A DNA stretch of 64,000 bases from Theocolax elegans (taxonomy: Eukaryota; Arthropoda; Insecta; Hymenoptera; Cerocephalidae), in assembly GCA_026168455.1 (NCBI GenBank), contig CM047431.1:23253365-23317364 (forward strand). The letters run 5' to 3'. Under the pieces are notes generated by a model. That model did no database searches. It worked only from the letters and a program-made list of their open reading frames with translations, and was not told the DNA's origin. Both the position numbers and the translations under genes were made by a program. Positions 45,040 to 58,138 of this stretch are shown piece after piece (the stretch's first letter is position 1; the number at the start of each line of letters is the position of its first letter).

Positions 45040-46150
45040 GAAATCGATTGTTGCAATCTAATATTTCGAGCAATATTGATAAAATATTTCAAATACCTAC
45101 TTCAATAGGACCAGTGAAATATTTCATTAATATTACCGTAATGCTCCAGTGTAATATTTTGTGAAATATTATGGAAATATTTCACATTAAGATTCACAAT
45201 ATTATTTCACATATTTTGCTTAATCGCCAAAATCGAAAAATCGTCGTCTTATATCTTATTTTTATTTTGTACAAGGTTTAAGAAAACTTACATATCAATA
45301 ATGCAGAAAAATTTTGCTTTCTATCGTAGAGAAATTATTATAGAAATATAACAATAAAATAGTTCAACGATATTTTTATGATAACAAAGAAGTAAGATTT
45401 TTAATTAACAAGATTTTTTTTCCAAATCATAGTAAAATCTTGTCAATTTCATTAAAATTGTATAATTATTAAAAACACATTAGATAGCAAATCAAACATC
45501 AGATCATCATGTGCAAGTTTTAAACATAATCGATAGGCGTTGCGAATAGCGTAATGGATAAAGCGTTTGTATTTGATGCGTGCATACGGGGTTCGAACCC
45601 AGGTTAGGAAATATGTAAAAATTTTTTCTGCGATAAATATGTGAAAAAAAATAATGTGTATTAATACTTAATAAATATAAATCAATAGCACGGCTCTTGG
45701 GATTGCAAATAATTAAGTTAAGAAATTCAATTAATTGAAATATTTTAACAATATTTTGTAAATATTTCATGTAATATTTCTGTTATATTTTGTAAAAATA
45801 TTACTGTAATATTTCACTACACCTATTGAAGTAAGTATTTTAAATATTTCATCAATATTTCAGAAATATTTCCTAAGAATTTCATTAAAATATTCTAGAA
45901 ACATTAAGGTAATATTTCAGTGGTCCTATGCAAGTGTATGTTTGAAACATTTCATCAATTTTACATAAATATTTCTTAAAATATTACACTGAAATATTAT
46001 AATAATATTAATGTAATATTTCAAGGAATATTACAAAATAAGAAATTCGCGGACATAACAATATTTCAGTAATCTTTCATTCTAATATTATTGTAATATT
46101 CCGAATCTTGATATGAAATATTTCCGTAATATTGACGTAATATTCTGTGC
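45040..46150. repeat. AATATT-dense quasi-palindromic tract
   Basis: GAAATATT, GTAATATT and their inverses recur dozens of times at 45,050-45,230 and 45,735-46,150, with an inverted pair CTTCAATAGG/CCTATTGAAG near the inner part. The middle is unrelated AT-rich DNA with a tRNA-like head. Confidence 0.6.
45541..45610 (+). tRNA. tRNA-Arg-like head, degenerate
   Basis: TAGCGTAATGGATAAAGCG resembles the tRNA-Arg box A region, and GGGGTTCGAACCC is a good box B. The T stem does not pair fully. It is likely a SINE head or pseudogene, with T-rich DNA downstream. Confidence 0.45.
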
Positions 46151-46159
46151 TGTGTGGGT

Positions 46160-46390
46160 AGTTGCACTTAAAACCAGTAATTTTTTTAGTGAAAAACATT
46201 TTTTATCTACCTTATAATCTGCAAATAACGCCTGAAATGTATGAAATTTTCAATTTGTTAATTTTTTGATACATTTATTACGATGGTCGATCCCGCCATG
46301 CATAAATTACGTGGTAAGACATTTATGTTTATCAAAGAAGCTATAATAATTGTGACATGGCAGTTCTAACTGCATGTCACATACTTACTT
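46160..46390 (-). repeat. Dispersed repeat shared with 30.29-30.42 kb
   Basis: The inverse of this stretch matches 30,286-30,425 (CTTTGATAAACATAAATGTC, CATGGCGGGATC, ATGTATCAAAAAA). It may be an arm of a family related to family F. A 13-bp stem (GTGACAT..GCAGTT) lies at 46,352-46,380. Confidence 0.55.
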
Positions 46391-47949
46391 TATATTTATA
46401 GTGTATATTAATTATTCCAAAGCCCCGTAGCTTATAGGAATTAATTGTAAAACTTACTCGGAATCCAGATAGTCTAGACCGTGAGGAAAGAGTTCGGACT
46501 TTTAGTTATTGACATGCGCGCACACACAAACCCTATCACAGCAAATTTTCTACTTCCTTTGAAAACTTTGCAGCTCCTTAAAAATCCTTTTAGCACCTTG
46601 GTAGTCCTTCTAGCTCTTTGAAAGCCTAGCTTTGAAGATGATGACCAGCTATGTATAACGCCGAGCTATACCAAGTCTGTATATTATTGTACTCGAGCTC
46701 CTACCAGTAAACCGCACTTAAAATAGATATTAAAATAAAGACAAATTCGACATTAATTTGAGTTTGATATAAGGAACATTTACTGCTTGTTTGGTTTTCA
46801 AGCTGATCCTGTATACGTTATTAATGTCGAGCTTCCAGAATGGCATGTTGATTGTAAGGTGCGAGAAGGAGAGAGAGAGAGAAAGAGAGAAGTTGCGCTA
46901 TACACACAGTATACGCGCGTCGGATCGGCCGAGTCAAGCGGACGAGATGGGACTGTTGTGTCAAGCGCATGCGCGCGGACTCGCTGCTCGGCTCAACACG
47001 ACGAACTCGGTGATTCCGAGTCGGGCCGTCGAACGAGACATTGAACATAGATTTTTCTTAGTTATTGCGTATAATATTTTTCCTGACAAGGTGGGAGAAA
47101 TTTGAAATTAAGAAGAGTGAAAATTCTTTTGATTGTAGCATGTACGAAAAAACATAGTGCCATTTCTGCGAGCCTAATATAAGAAGTTTTGACTGCGTTA
47201 TATGTCTTGTTTTTCTGTCATCTCTCCCGCTCTCCCTCTCTCCCTCTATATCCTAATATTATATTATAAAGAAAAATTAAATAATTGTATTAAAATTTAA
47301 TCATTTTCTTTTTGAGTGGGCAAAATAGTTCATTCCCCCACTCCCAAAGCATTTTGCTCACTAGTGAGGGAATGTGGTATTTTGTCCACGCAAAACAGGC
47401 CTCGAAAATCAAATTTCGCTCACTGCGTTAGGAAAAATAAATTAATAAGCGGATTCCTTACTGAACCCACTGTCACCACTACCACGAGAGAGATTTTCGG
47501 AAAACTATTAATTATTAATAACGCGCAAAAAACCCAACGTAACGCAACGTAATTAACAAACAAACCCCACGAACCCAATGATCGAAAATCACTAACACTC
47601 CCGGAAACCGAAACCACGTTTGACCAACAAACACTTTGTATACAAATATTGAACGCCACAATAATAATTGGATTGCTTACCGATCCGTTGAATAATCTAT
47701 TAAATCATATAAATTAACATATGGATAATTGGATGATCCCTTATTTATCTACTTGAAAAAATGATAACTCGAAACTCAACTCTCCTATTCAACTACTGAT
47801 GCTAGACTATCTCTTTTCCGGAAACTACCCTCCGTAACCGAAAGTCATTATTTCACTTATCTCCATGTAATTACATGTCACAGGTCTAAAAAATGACAAC
47901 TCATTTGCATAAGTTATCATTGTCCCATTTTTACAGTAAATATACGTGT
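46391..47949. other. No gene recognised
   Basis: A GA-rich then CG-rich patch (46,860-47,040) and AT-rich DNA. The short ORFs are not supported. Confidence 0.5.
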
Positions 47950-48070
47950 ATTACAGAATTACTGTCATAATACCATTGTCATAAACCAGCACGTAAACAA
48001 CGTGCTTCGTGACCGGTTCACCGCGTGCGCGCGATCCCCACCGGTGGGGACGACGATAAACGTTCCGCGG
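47950..48070 (-). repeat. Diverged fragment resembling the gypsy LTR
   Basis: On the minus strand, CCGGTGGGGATCGCGC is followed by a CG-rich stretch and then GCACGTTGTTTACGTGC, the same order and spacing as at 3,853-3,905 in the intact LTR. The rest of the LTR is not recognisable here. Confidence 0.5.
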
Positions 48071-48198
48071 GTGTTCTGCGCGTGTATAGTGTGTGTACGC
48101 GTATGTATACTCCCGTGAAACTGCCGTGCTAGGATGGACTACCAGTTCCCCCACCAACGCTCCACGAGGGACTATGGCACAACCAGGGTAATATTTAT

Positions 48199-48234
48199 AT
48201 CATTGTTTATTGCATATTTGCAATAAACAATGAT
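48199..48234. repeat. 15-bp perfect hairpin
   Basis: ATCATTGTTTATTGC (48,199-48,213) and its inverse (48,220-48,234) enclose a 6-nt loop. It could act as a terminator-like or cruciform structure; role unknown. Confidence 0.6.
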
Positions 48235-49142
48235 GCAAAACTACATAAATAAGTGAGTATTAATCCCGAGGTACCATACTATCTCTCCGTTATCTCGGTT
48301 TTAATTTAATTATTAAGCAAAAAACCTTTCCCAATAATCCTTACTTCCTCTTGATTAATTAATAAATCAATTATAACAATTGTTTGCTCATTCTCTCTAT
48401 GAATGAACAGTCTTTTAAATGTTTCTTAATACCTTTCATTTCATTATTTATATAGTGAAATGATTATATTATTTTGTACCGTGTCAAAAGATGTATCAGT
48501 ATCCATTGACTCGTACATAAAACCATAAATTGCTTCCCCCCATTACTTATACTTCCCCACATTAATATTGTTTTCTATTTACAGATGCAGCGGACTTGGA
48601 GTAGCCGACCACCTAGGAGACCTCGCCTCCTGCAACAGAGGACCCCGTAGCAGTCAACAATTAACTCCTCGACAACACCTCCACTCAATAATAAACACCG
48701 TTCCTGGATTACCAGGAAAGTTTTACATTCAATTATTAGATAATTCTAATATCGATGGCTCCAATCGATATTCAATAAATAGAAAGGTCTTATCTCAAAT
48801 GAAAATTTTTAATTTTATAATTAGTAGTCGAAATTTTAACAATGTCAGACTAAAAAAATGTTTGTTATTTGTAAATACTTAATATTTAGTTTAAATTCAT
48901 TTTTATAATAAATAATACTTCATATATTGTAATTTATACAATTTTATACAATTTATATAATTAATATAATTTTATTTCGAATAACGATAAATAAGTTTCG
49001 AATAATGATAAATAAGTTATTATTTAAATACCTTCGAGAATCGTACATTTATGTGTAGAAGTAATCACGTATGTTTTCATTTACATCCAATATCGTCAAA
49101 TTATTTACGTTTACCAAGTTCGAATAATATTCAAATTAATTA
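48235..49142. other. AT-rich DNA, no gene recognised
   Basis: An ORF at 48,568-48,882 has no recognisable motif and lacks supporting context. Confidence 0.45.
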
Positions 49143-49184
49143 TTCTATTCGTCGTGAATAGATTGTGTGACGATTTCCGTCACA
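49143..49184 (-). repeat. LTR-edge-like motif shared with 23.9 kb
   Basis: The minus strand reads TGTGACGGAAATCGTCACAC and then AATCTATTC, matching 23,906-23,945 for about 40 bp. Similarity stops after that, so it may be the edge of another diverged LTR. Confidence 0.4.
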
Positions 49185-50689
49185 GTATATTACACTTACC
49201 AATGAATCGAATACATATATTATAGTATTATAGAAAATAAAAAATGAATGTACAATAATTATAAAAATGGAGAACGATAGAGGATACACTTAAATAATAT
49301 TATGTTCTCTTTTGAAATAACTTTACTTGGTCAATGTGGTATTAAAAAAATTCAGATCAAGATAGTAGCATTTTAAAAAGAAGTCAGAATACCTTAACTG
49401 AATTAAGTTTTAATTGAATACATTTTAAAATGTAAATAAAATATTTTAATATAGTGTAATAATTACAGTCAATATTGTAAGAAACTATAGAGTTTGTGAC
49501 AATGTGTTTTACACATATCAAAGAACGAGCTATAGAACCCCTAGCGAACACCTACCTACCCGTACAAGCTATACGAGTCCCTAGCTACACCTACCTACCC
49601 ATACATCTTTCCCTAGCTACTTACCCGCACACCAACTAAATCCTACCTACCCTCACATACTAAAACCCTATCCCAAGCACGGCATATAAACAATAAGGTG
49701 GTCCTGGCGTTGAGGACCTTGGGCGAGCTCAGATCATATCAGGTGGGCTCCTGAGGGTCTGTCACTGCAGGCAGGATATACTAAGGGAAGCGATTACCAC
49801 GAAGCCTCCAGGACCCTCCATAGCCTCACAGGACAGCAGTCAAGGCGAAGAGTCAGTATCCAGGCAGTAAGCTGGAGAACCTCCAACGCCAACTAGTAAG
49901 CAGCTGTAAATGAATAAACTAATAAATACAGATAGGCATTAAGAGGATGCACAGCTATATACAGAAGACAAAAGATAAAGGAAATTAGTGTCCAGCTGTA
50001 TGTAGACACTACAGCTGTCAAAAGGAACCGCATAGGACAGATTGAGGTTAGGTTGCTCCAAACAAACAACGTGTACAGCCGACCTCTTGAATGAGCACGT
50101 ATACAAATACGCATATTTGCGTAAACCTCACGACCAAGTATTTACCTAGAGCCGTAGACGGAGCGGCTATCAGTAACCGAGGTTGACGTCGTCGAGAAGA
50201 GAGGGGTAAGTCGGCCACGAGCAGCGATGCGGCGGCAGGTGAGTTCGTACCTGAAACTCACACCGTACAACTTAGTGAATAACGCAAGAAGGAACGAGGT
50301 AATAGTTACCTAGAAAGAAGTATACAGCATCTCCGAGACATGAACTGGACCAGGTCAACATACACTTATAGCACATGTGCACCGCTACAGCCTGAATACA
50401 GCGGTAATCGACTCGCTCGCTCGATGCGATGTACCGCGTACAAGTCCGTACTGCGCAGGCGCGCGGTACGATCGCGGCACTCGAGCACGCCGAGAGCCAG
50501 AGCTCTACGGACGGTCGACACGGCACGACGAGATCCGAACTACCGCCAATTATTAGAAAAGCGAGTACGAGTGAGTGAAGAGTGAGAGAGAGAGAGAGAG
50601 AGAGAGAAAGATAAGCACACCAAGCGTTCAGGAGATCCCCGAAATAGTTGGAGGATTAAGTACCTTTCTTTCATTTTTCAAGAAGAAGT
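49185..50689. other. No gene recognised
   Basis: CCTACCTACC-type repeats lie near 49,550-49,680. The stretch becomes GC-rich towards 50,560 and ends in a short GA repeat. Confidence 0.45.
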
Positions 50690-51680
50690 CTTCTTTCATT
50701 TGTCGTCGCTTTCTATCTGCGACGGGCGTCTAAGGAAGGCCTCTAGCTCCTTACTGAGGAGACCAAAGCTAGAGTGCTGTGGTCGAAACGCCAATTTTAT
50801 AAATTTCAAAGGTTTACTCTGGGACCTCCACCAACCATAGTGGACGAAGAGTAAAAACCTTGCTTAATAAAGCATATTGGTTCGCAAAGCCCGATAAATT
50901 TTATTTTGAAATAACCTGTAGCGAACGTTTAATTTTTTGTTGTTCTTAAAACTCGCGACTTCGGGTGAAAAACGTCGCGCTCTTGGTTGGTGGGAGTTCT
51001 TACCACCAGGAGGATACGACTGTTCGTTCTACCCGTTAGAGAAACAGTCGATAACAAGGCATATATATAGCCGCACTTCTTTCATTTGTCGTCGCTTTCT
51101 ATCTGCGACGGGCGTCTAAGGAAGGCCTCTAGCTCCTTACTGAGGAGACCAAAGCTAGAGTGCTGTGGTCGAAACGCCAATTTTATAAATTTCAAAGGTT
51201 TACTCTGGGACCTCCACCAACCATAGTGGACGAAGAGTAAAAACCTTGCTTAATAAAGCATATTGGTTCGCAAAGCCCGATAAATTTTATTTTGAAATAA
51301 CCTGTAGCGAACGTTTAATTTTTTGTTTTTCTTAAAACTCGCGACTTCGGGTGAAAAACGTCGCGCTCTTGGTTGGTGGGAGTTCTTACCACCAGGAGGA
51401 TACGACTGTTCGTTCTACCCGTTAGAGAAACAGTCGATAACAAGGCATATATATAGCCGCACTTCTTTCATTTGTCGTCGCTTTCTATCTGCGACGGGCG
51501 TCTAAGGAAGGCCTCTAGCTCCTTACTGAGGAGACCAAAGCTAGAGTGCTGTGGTCGAAACGCCAATTTTATAAATTTCAAAGGTTTACTCTGGGACTTC
51601 CACCAACCATAGTGGACGAAGAGTAAAAACCTTGCTTAATAAAGCATATTGGTTCGCAAAGCCCGATAAATTTTATTTTG
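50690..51680. repeat. Tandem repeat, 386-bp unit, about 2.6 copies
   Basis: The units start at 50,690, 51,076 and 51,462 and are almost identical (I saw two substitutions). Each full unit has a TATATATAG box, a CG-rich hairpin-forming stretch and AATAAAGC-type signals. A 60-codon ORF repeats with each unit, with no recognisable product. Confidence 0.85.
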
Positions 51681-51940
51681 AAAACAATATTAAATTTAAT
51701 TAAGAAAAGAAATAAGTACGCGTGTAGTCTGCCTCAAAACCGATTCGAATTATATATCTCCCTCACTCTCTCTGTTTCTCTCTGAGGTTGACAGCTAATA
51801 ATGCGAGTGAATATGAAGTCTTTACAGCTTAATATAAGAACTAGCTGAATATAAGACTAGCCGCGCATCATATACTTGCGTCGGGAGCGCGAGCGCGCCC
51901 CTTGATAGTATTAAAAATTAATTATAATGCAATTGTTTGC
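51681..51940. other. Nothing recognised
   Basis: AT-rich DNA with a short CT tract near 51,760. Confidence 0.5.
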
Positions 51941-51944
51941 ATAT

Positions 51945-53590
51945 GGGTGGTTCTCTGTGACATCGAAGATGAAAAAAATAAATATTGCTATAACTGTGGG
52001 AATATATTTTAGAGGTATCCAGTAGTTTTCCTGAATTTTTTCAGATTTTTTCTGGGCCATTATTTTAAGTTGCAGAGAGTCAAAGTTGACATTTTAGCAC
52101 TTTTTTGCATTATATGCCCATTTTCATGAATTTTCAGCTCCCAGGGGATGCATTTTTCACTAAAAACATAAGTATGACTTTTTTTGTAAAATTTTCCGAG
52201 CTTTTCATTAAAAAAACTTTTAAAGACATAAATGTATGCTGTCACACTCTTGTAAGCCATTTAAACCTTAAATAGTGAAAATCAGCAATTCTGCTCCGGA
52301 CTCTGGTAACCTAATACTGTCTAAAAGATGTCTTTTTATAGTCAGAAACTGCCTAAAAATTTACAGAGTGGGTCTAAATCATTAAGATCACTTATGGTCA
52401 AAATATCCGGGAAAAGTGCCCGAAATATTAATAGAAATGTATATTTGTTGCCTTATAACAATGAATCTATTAGCATGATCATTGCAAAAAAATTTGTGCA
52501 CTTACCTTGGAGTGGTAGAAAAGTATCTTCACTTCTTTCAGTTTCCATCTAATCCCCTGTAAGCTGCTAAAAATACAAATATAATTATACAAATGTAAAA
52601 ATTAATTTTTAAACATTTATAATGCTGAATTTTTAGTTTTACATCCCTTACAAGAATTATAATACTAATCTGAAGGATTACTATAAAAGTATCAACATTA
52701 TTATTACAATAACTGAATATACGTATTTAATACAAAAGATATATAAATAAATCGGTTATGAATAATATGATAACGTGACAGTGACAAGTTTGTGAAATCT
52801 AAACAATGTATTGCTGAATAATAATAATAATAATAATGTTGATACTTTTATAGTAATCCTTCAGATTAGTATTATAATTCTTGTAAGGGATGTAAAACTA
52901 AAAATCCAGCATTATAAATGTTAAAAAAATAATTTTTTATAATGTTATAATAATATTTGTATTTTTAGCAGCTTACAAGGGATTAGATGGATACTGAAAC
53001 AAGTGGAGATACTTTTCTACCATTCCAAGGTAAGTGCATAATTTTTTTTGCAATGATCATGCTACTAGATTCATCGTTATAAGGCAACAAATATACATTT
53101 CTATTAATATGTCGGGCACTTTTCCCGGATATTTTGATCATAAGTGATCTTAATGATTTAGACCCACTCTGGAAATTTTTAGGCAGTTTCTGACTATAAA
53201 AAGACATCTTTTAGACATTATTAGGTTACCAGAGTCCGGAGCAGAATTGCTGATTTTCACTATTTAAGGTTTAAATGGCTTACAAGAATGTGACAGCATA
53301 CATTTATGTCTTTAAAAGTACTTTTAATGAAAAGCTCGGAAAATTTTACAAAAAAAGTCATACTTATGTTTTTAGTGAAAAATGCATCCCCTGGGAGCTA
53401 AAAATTCATGAAAATGGGCATATAATGCAAAAAAGTGCTAAAATGTCAACTTTAACTCTCTGTAACTAAAAATAATGGCCCAGAAAAAATCTGAAAAAAT
53501 TCAGGAGAACTACTGGATACCTCTAAAACATATTCCCACAGTTATAGCAATATTTATTTTTTTCATCTTCGATGTCACAGAGAACCACCC
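51945..53590. mobile_element. Hairpin MITE, family G, complete
   Basis: Ends are GGGTGGTTCTCTGTGACA and its inverse. The arms (51,945-52,706 and 52,830-53,590) are inverted copies around a loop of about 120 bp with AAT repeats. ATAT flanks both sides (51,941-51,944 and 53,591-53,594). ATAT may be a duplication or, because it is its own complement, an extension of a TA duplication. Mirrored ORFs in the arms are not genes. Confidence 0.85.
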
Positions 53591-53594
53591 ATAT

Positions 53595-55255
53595 ATTAAT
53601 AATTAAATTTATTACTGTAAGTATTAGATCCTATAATTTTCAAAATTAACACATGTAAATTTGGAACCACTTATGTATATACACACATTTTACTCCATTT
53701 AGTATATAGGGCGGTATCTCTACTGAAAACTAATTCATTTTTCTCCTATAGATCCCAGGTGAGAACTGTTTCCCAAGAGGAGACCATAAGGTAGGATACC
53801 CTTACTGGGGAAATAACATTTAGGCTGAATTCAATAAAAAATAAGATTTCTATCTTTCTTATAAATTATAAAAAGTTATCTAAGTCTTTTTATACATGTT
53901 TAAATATATAATATAGATATAGAAATAATATAATTCAATATATATTTATGTATTTACACTCTACCCTACAACAGTTTCTCCTCCTTAATTTTATTATAAT
54001 TAAAAATATTTTCAATTTTGATCAAAATTCGGTAGTTGCACTCGTCACGAGGTATTGCTTTACATTACTGTGATTGATTGTCCTAGGAGCCAAACGTATT
54101 GATATGTATCTATTTGTCGTAAGCCGGTGCGTCGGGTGACGCTGGTGAGTCCGGTGTCGACGGTATGTTGGCCAGTAAGGCCAAGTAGATGCTGGTCCGC
54201 TGCGCCGCTGTCGTTGTGGCTTCTGCGTTGGCTGAGGGAGGACACAGCACTAACCCCTCAACTAGCTCTCTACGAGCCTGGCCCTGGCCTTGAGAAACTC
54301 GTGGCCAGAGTCGGACGGTCGGATGACCGCCGGTGAGCCCCGCTCACTTTACGAAGTTCTTAGTAGGGTTGGTCAAGATGGACCAACCTAGGCACGAGCC
54401 GCTTTAACGGTGAGTTGTCCTCGGACGAAGAGGGAGACGCCCTGCAGGTGGCAGCGGGATGTAAGTCGTACCGCACCGTTGAAAGGAGTGAATCGATGTA
54501 GTGGTCGTTTCGTCTGGATACTGCTGTTGCTGGCGGTCCGAGTAGTCTAGTCCTCCTTGTGGGTGGTCTGGCGGCATCAGCCCGATTCCGGTACTCCTGG
54601 GTGATTCGGGCGGCGAAGTCTCGAGGGAGAGCCTGATGTAATCCTCTCGGTGAGCTCGTACGGTATGGATGGGATAGGAAGAAGGTGCTAATAATTATGA
54701 CCAACAAGTGATCTTAATTTAAATTCGCCTTTATTCAAGAACTGTAGAGGTGGTACAGTAATTGCCCCGGAAGGTGGGGTACTCCCGCAATGGGAGAAAG
54801 CGAGCTGCTGTATGCTCGAACTGGCCTATACTTATAACGGCGCTCGCTTATCTTGATAACGGGAACGGCGCGATAAGGGGGTACCCACCTTACGGCCGTT
54901 ATCGGTACTAATTACTATGTATAAGCTATATATATATATATAAAGGCCGTGCGGTTCACGCCTATTAACAGTATGCTTGCGTATAACATATTCATTTCTT
55001 TTTTTCCCAATTTTTCATAATTTTTTACAAATTAAACTTTTGGACAAGTAATAATTTTAATATAGGATTTATACTGATATCTTATAAAGAATAATTGTTT
55101 GTAAATAATATATTTACATGTAGTATAATATTTTTACATATTCATTCAAACATTTAACTCAGTGTCTTGAGCTTAAGTAATTTTTTTAGAATACTTGAGC
55201 GAATTGAGTACTTTATAGCGAATAATCGGCTGATTTACAAAGATATATATTGTAC
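53595..55255. other. No gene recognised
   Basis: A GC-rich block at 54,120-54,950 has the composition of an LTR or a retroelement leader, but no ends or motifs could be matched. Confidence 0.4.
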
Positions 55256-55261
55256 ATATCG

Positions 55262-55495
55262 ACGCCTCTTACGAAAACTAGCACAACTATTTCTTCCGCG
55301 AAAACTAGCAACTATGAACATACTCCACGAAGACTTGCACGTTTAATGTTTCTATTTGGAAAACTAGCATGTTTGATATTTTTCCGCAAAGACTAGCACA
55401 ACTCGCTTGCTCGCGAAAACTAACACATTTAATTTTTTGGACGAAAAGTAACACGTTTCAATTTTCCGCGAAAACTAGCACGTCTCGCTATTTCT
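55262..55495 (+). repeat. Left subterminal repeat array, eight units
   Basis: Eight variants of CCGCGAAAACTAGCACG are spaced 20-40 bp apart. The same motif occurs eight times, inverted, at the other end. Such arrays are usual transposase-binding sites. Confidence 0.75.
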
Positions 55496-56454
55496 TTTTA
55501 TTAATTAATGACCACATGATTTTGAATAAAAAAAGTGTTATTAAATAAGGTTTTTATTTAATAGGTGTTTATTTCAATTGATCAAGCTTCGCTCGCAGTT
55601 AAATAGTATTGTTAACATAATAATTCTTTACCATCAAATTACATGTAATGTAATATTCAAAAAATTACTTTTTAAAAACTATTTAGTAAAATAATTTATA
55701 GTACTAGTAATTAAATAAATATTATTAATAGAAGAATGAAAATAATATTTAATAGAAGAATGATCATTTTCACTATTTATATCATTAACAATTTTTGTTA
55801 CTCCCAATAATTAATTCTAATATTATTATTTACATTAATATACCTGATAAACTTTATATAATTCATAATAGATCGATTCATATTAATAAATTATTAATTA
55901 TAACATTCCAATTAGAATTTAAAATATCACATGTACTAGGATTACAAATATTAGAAGTTCAAATAGAAATAACGATTTGTTTTTACAATTTTTGATATAT
56001 TGTTTTGTTATATTATTTTTGATATATTGTTTACTTATATATATATCCCCATTAAAAAATCTCACTGGAGATCTCAGATCATATACCAGGTAATATGTCA
56101 TACCAAAAACTCATTTCAGCAATTTTTCGTTCATTACACGTTTTAAACCTTCTTATGTCGATTGATAACTTGTTTAAGTGGGTATCATACTCAATTACAA
56201 ATACAAATTTCGCACCAGAAAATAGCAGACGAAAAAACAACTAATTTACTTCTAACAATTAATAAAAACAAATTTACGCAAAAACAGGAGTTAGTTGCCC
56301 TCCGTTATGTAATTATCTATCATTTTACAAAGCTTCAAGTTACTATAACAACATGTCACTGAGAAAACCTTGAAAAATGCAATATTCTTATAATTTCTTG
56401 TATGAAAAATAAAATTCAACTCTTCAGACATTTTCGAAATTTCAATGAAAACAG

Positions 56455-56520
56455 CTTCAGCCCGGATTTGAACCGGGACCTAGCTTTTACTCTCGCACTC
56501 TATTACTCTAACTTTCGTTT
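56455..56520 (-). tRNA. tRNA-like head, degenerate
   Basis: On the minus strand the T arm CCCGG-TTCAAAT-CCGGG is perfect. A box A-like TAGAGTAATAGAGTG lies upstream. It abuts a TC microsatellite. Probably a SINE head or pseudogene. Confidence 0.4.
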
Positions 56521-56633
56521 TCTCTCTATCTCTCATTCTCTCTATCTCTCATTCTCTCTATCTCTCATTCTCTCCATCTCTCATTCTCTCCATCTCTCAT
56601 TCTCTCCATCTCTCATTCTCTCTATCTCTCATT

Positions 56634-56675
<42 letters not shown>
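56516..56675. repeat. (TC)n with TATCTCTCATTCTCTC units
   Basis: Six or more TCTCTCATTCTC variants precede a pure TC run, immediately 5' of LINE D. Confidence 0.9.
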
Positions 56676-56677
<2 letters not shown>

Positions 56678-56702
56678 ACGTTACAAAGGCAGTTGTCTCC
56701 TT

Positions 56703-57250
56703 GTGCGTGCTCGAATTTTGCTGACTAATGCTTTAATTATTCCTCACTTTAGACTATGCTTGTCTCGTATTTTTAGATCTTCATCTTATCTTAATATTAA
56801 AGTTCAACGCATGTGTAATACCGTTGTTAGATTTATTTTTCATCTAAAACGTGAGGTAGCATTGCAGCCTTTCTATGATCAGCTAAACTGGCTTCCATTA
56901 AATGTTCGACGGAAATATTTCCTTGGTATTTTATGTATAAATTGGTGGCCACCCAAACACCTCAATATTTATTCGATAAGCTGGCTTTTGTTGGCATTGA
57001 ATTGCGTAGATCCAAACGAGTAAATACTGTTTTTAACCTACCTAATGTTAAGAATCTTGCGTGCAAATCTTCGTTTATTTATTTAGCAATGGAAACGTGG
57101 GATAATATCATATCTAGAATAAGAGAGTGCTCTAATGCAAATATTTTTAAAATGTATTATAAAAATTTCTCCATGAGGATGGATAGCGACTTATCCGATT
57201 TTATGTCCAATGCTTGCGACGTAGATTATTTTAATTTTAATTTAGCGTGA
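56703..57250 (+). pseudogene. LINE D ORF2 C-terminal relic
   Basis: IIPHFRLCLSRIFRSSSYLN and LNWLPLNVRRKYFLGILCIN match the thumb region of LINE A (FPHFDYACAVYHDLDATRNL, KLGWLSVELRRSLFIASCAY). Near 56,935 the frame shifts; the continuation reads LAFVGIELRRSKRVNTVFNL to a stop at 57,250. RT catalytic motifs are missing. Confidence 0.7.
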
Positions 57251-57317
57251 ATTATTATTTTACATATGTATTATCGGTTATATTAATTCTTCTTTAGTTG
57301 TCTAATTTATTTTATAT

Positions 57318-58102
57318 CGTCGCCTCCGAATAAAAACATTCTAACTCAGAAATCGCTTGGAAAATACGTTAACTCAGAATTCGCTTGGAGAACACGTTAA
57401 CTCAGAAATCGCTTGGAGAACACGTTAACTCAGAATTCGCTTGGAGAACACGTCAATTCAAAAATCGCTTGGAAAACACGTTAACTCAGAATTCGCTTGG
57501 AGAACACGTTAACTCAGAAATCGCTTGGATAACATGTTAACTCAGAAATCGCTTGGAAAACACGTTAACTCAAAATTCGCTTGGACAACACGTTAACTCA
57601 AAAATCGCTTGGAGAAGACTTTAACTCAAAAGTTGCTTGGAGAACACGTTAATTCAGAGGATGATTTTTGGCGCCTCGATTTAAGTTGGCACCACTGCCA
57701 AAAATTTTTAACAGTTCAAGAATAAATAAAAAAACTTTCATATATTTATACACGTATTTTTTTTTTAATTTCTCTAAGCGTTCTTATTATACACTAATGC
57801 GTTCTCCTAAAAAAGGTGGAAAATTCTTTAAATATTTAAGAAAATCGTAGAAATTAGTGTTTTCGATCACTTTATGAAATCGATATTTATACGGGCTCTC
57901 CATAAATGTGTAAAAGTACATAAATTTATTTCTACTATAAAACGTAGAATAAATATTTGAAAGAATTGACATTGTGATGTGTTGGTACTTTATTTTTATG
58001 AAATTGCATTATTTCATAATTGTATTGTTTTTAATATTATTTAAATATTAAAAAATTTGTAATAAATATTAAAGAATTTTTTCGGTTCTTTGATATTTGT
58101 TG

Positions 58103-58138
<36 letters not shown>

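Noticed and set aside
51945..53590. Assigning family G to Tc1/mariner from a TA duplication
   Set aside because: ATAT is self-complementary, so TA and ATAT duplications cannot be told apart from one copy.
57342..57660. CRISPR-like regular repeats of 28 bp
   Set aside because: The units are directly adjacent with no spacers, are mirrored at the other arm, and the DNA is eukaryotic.
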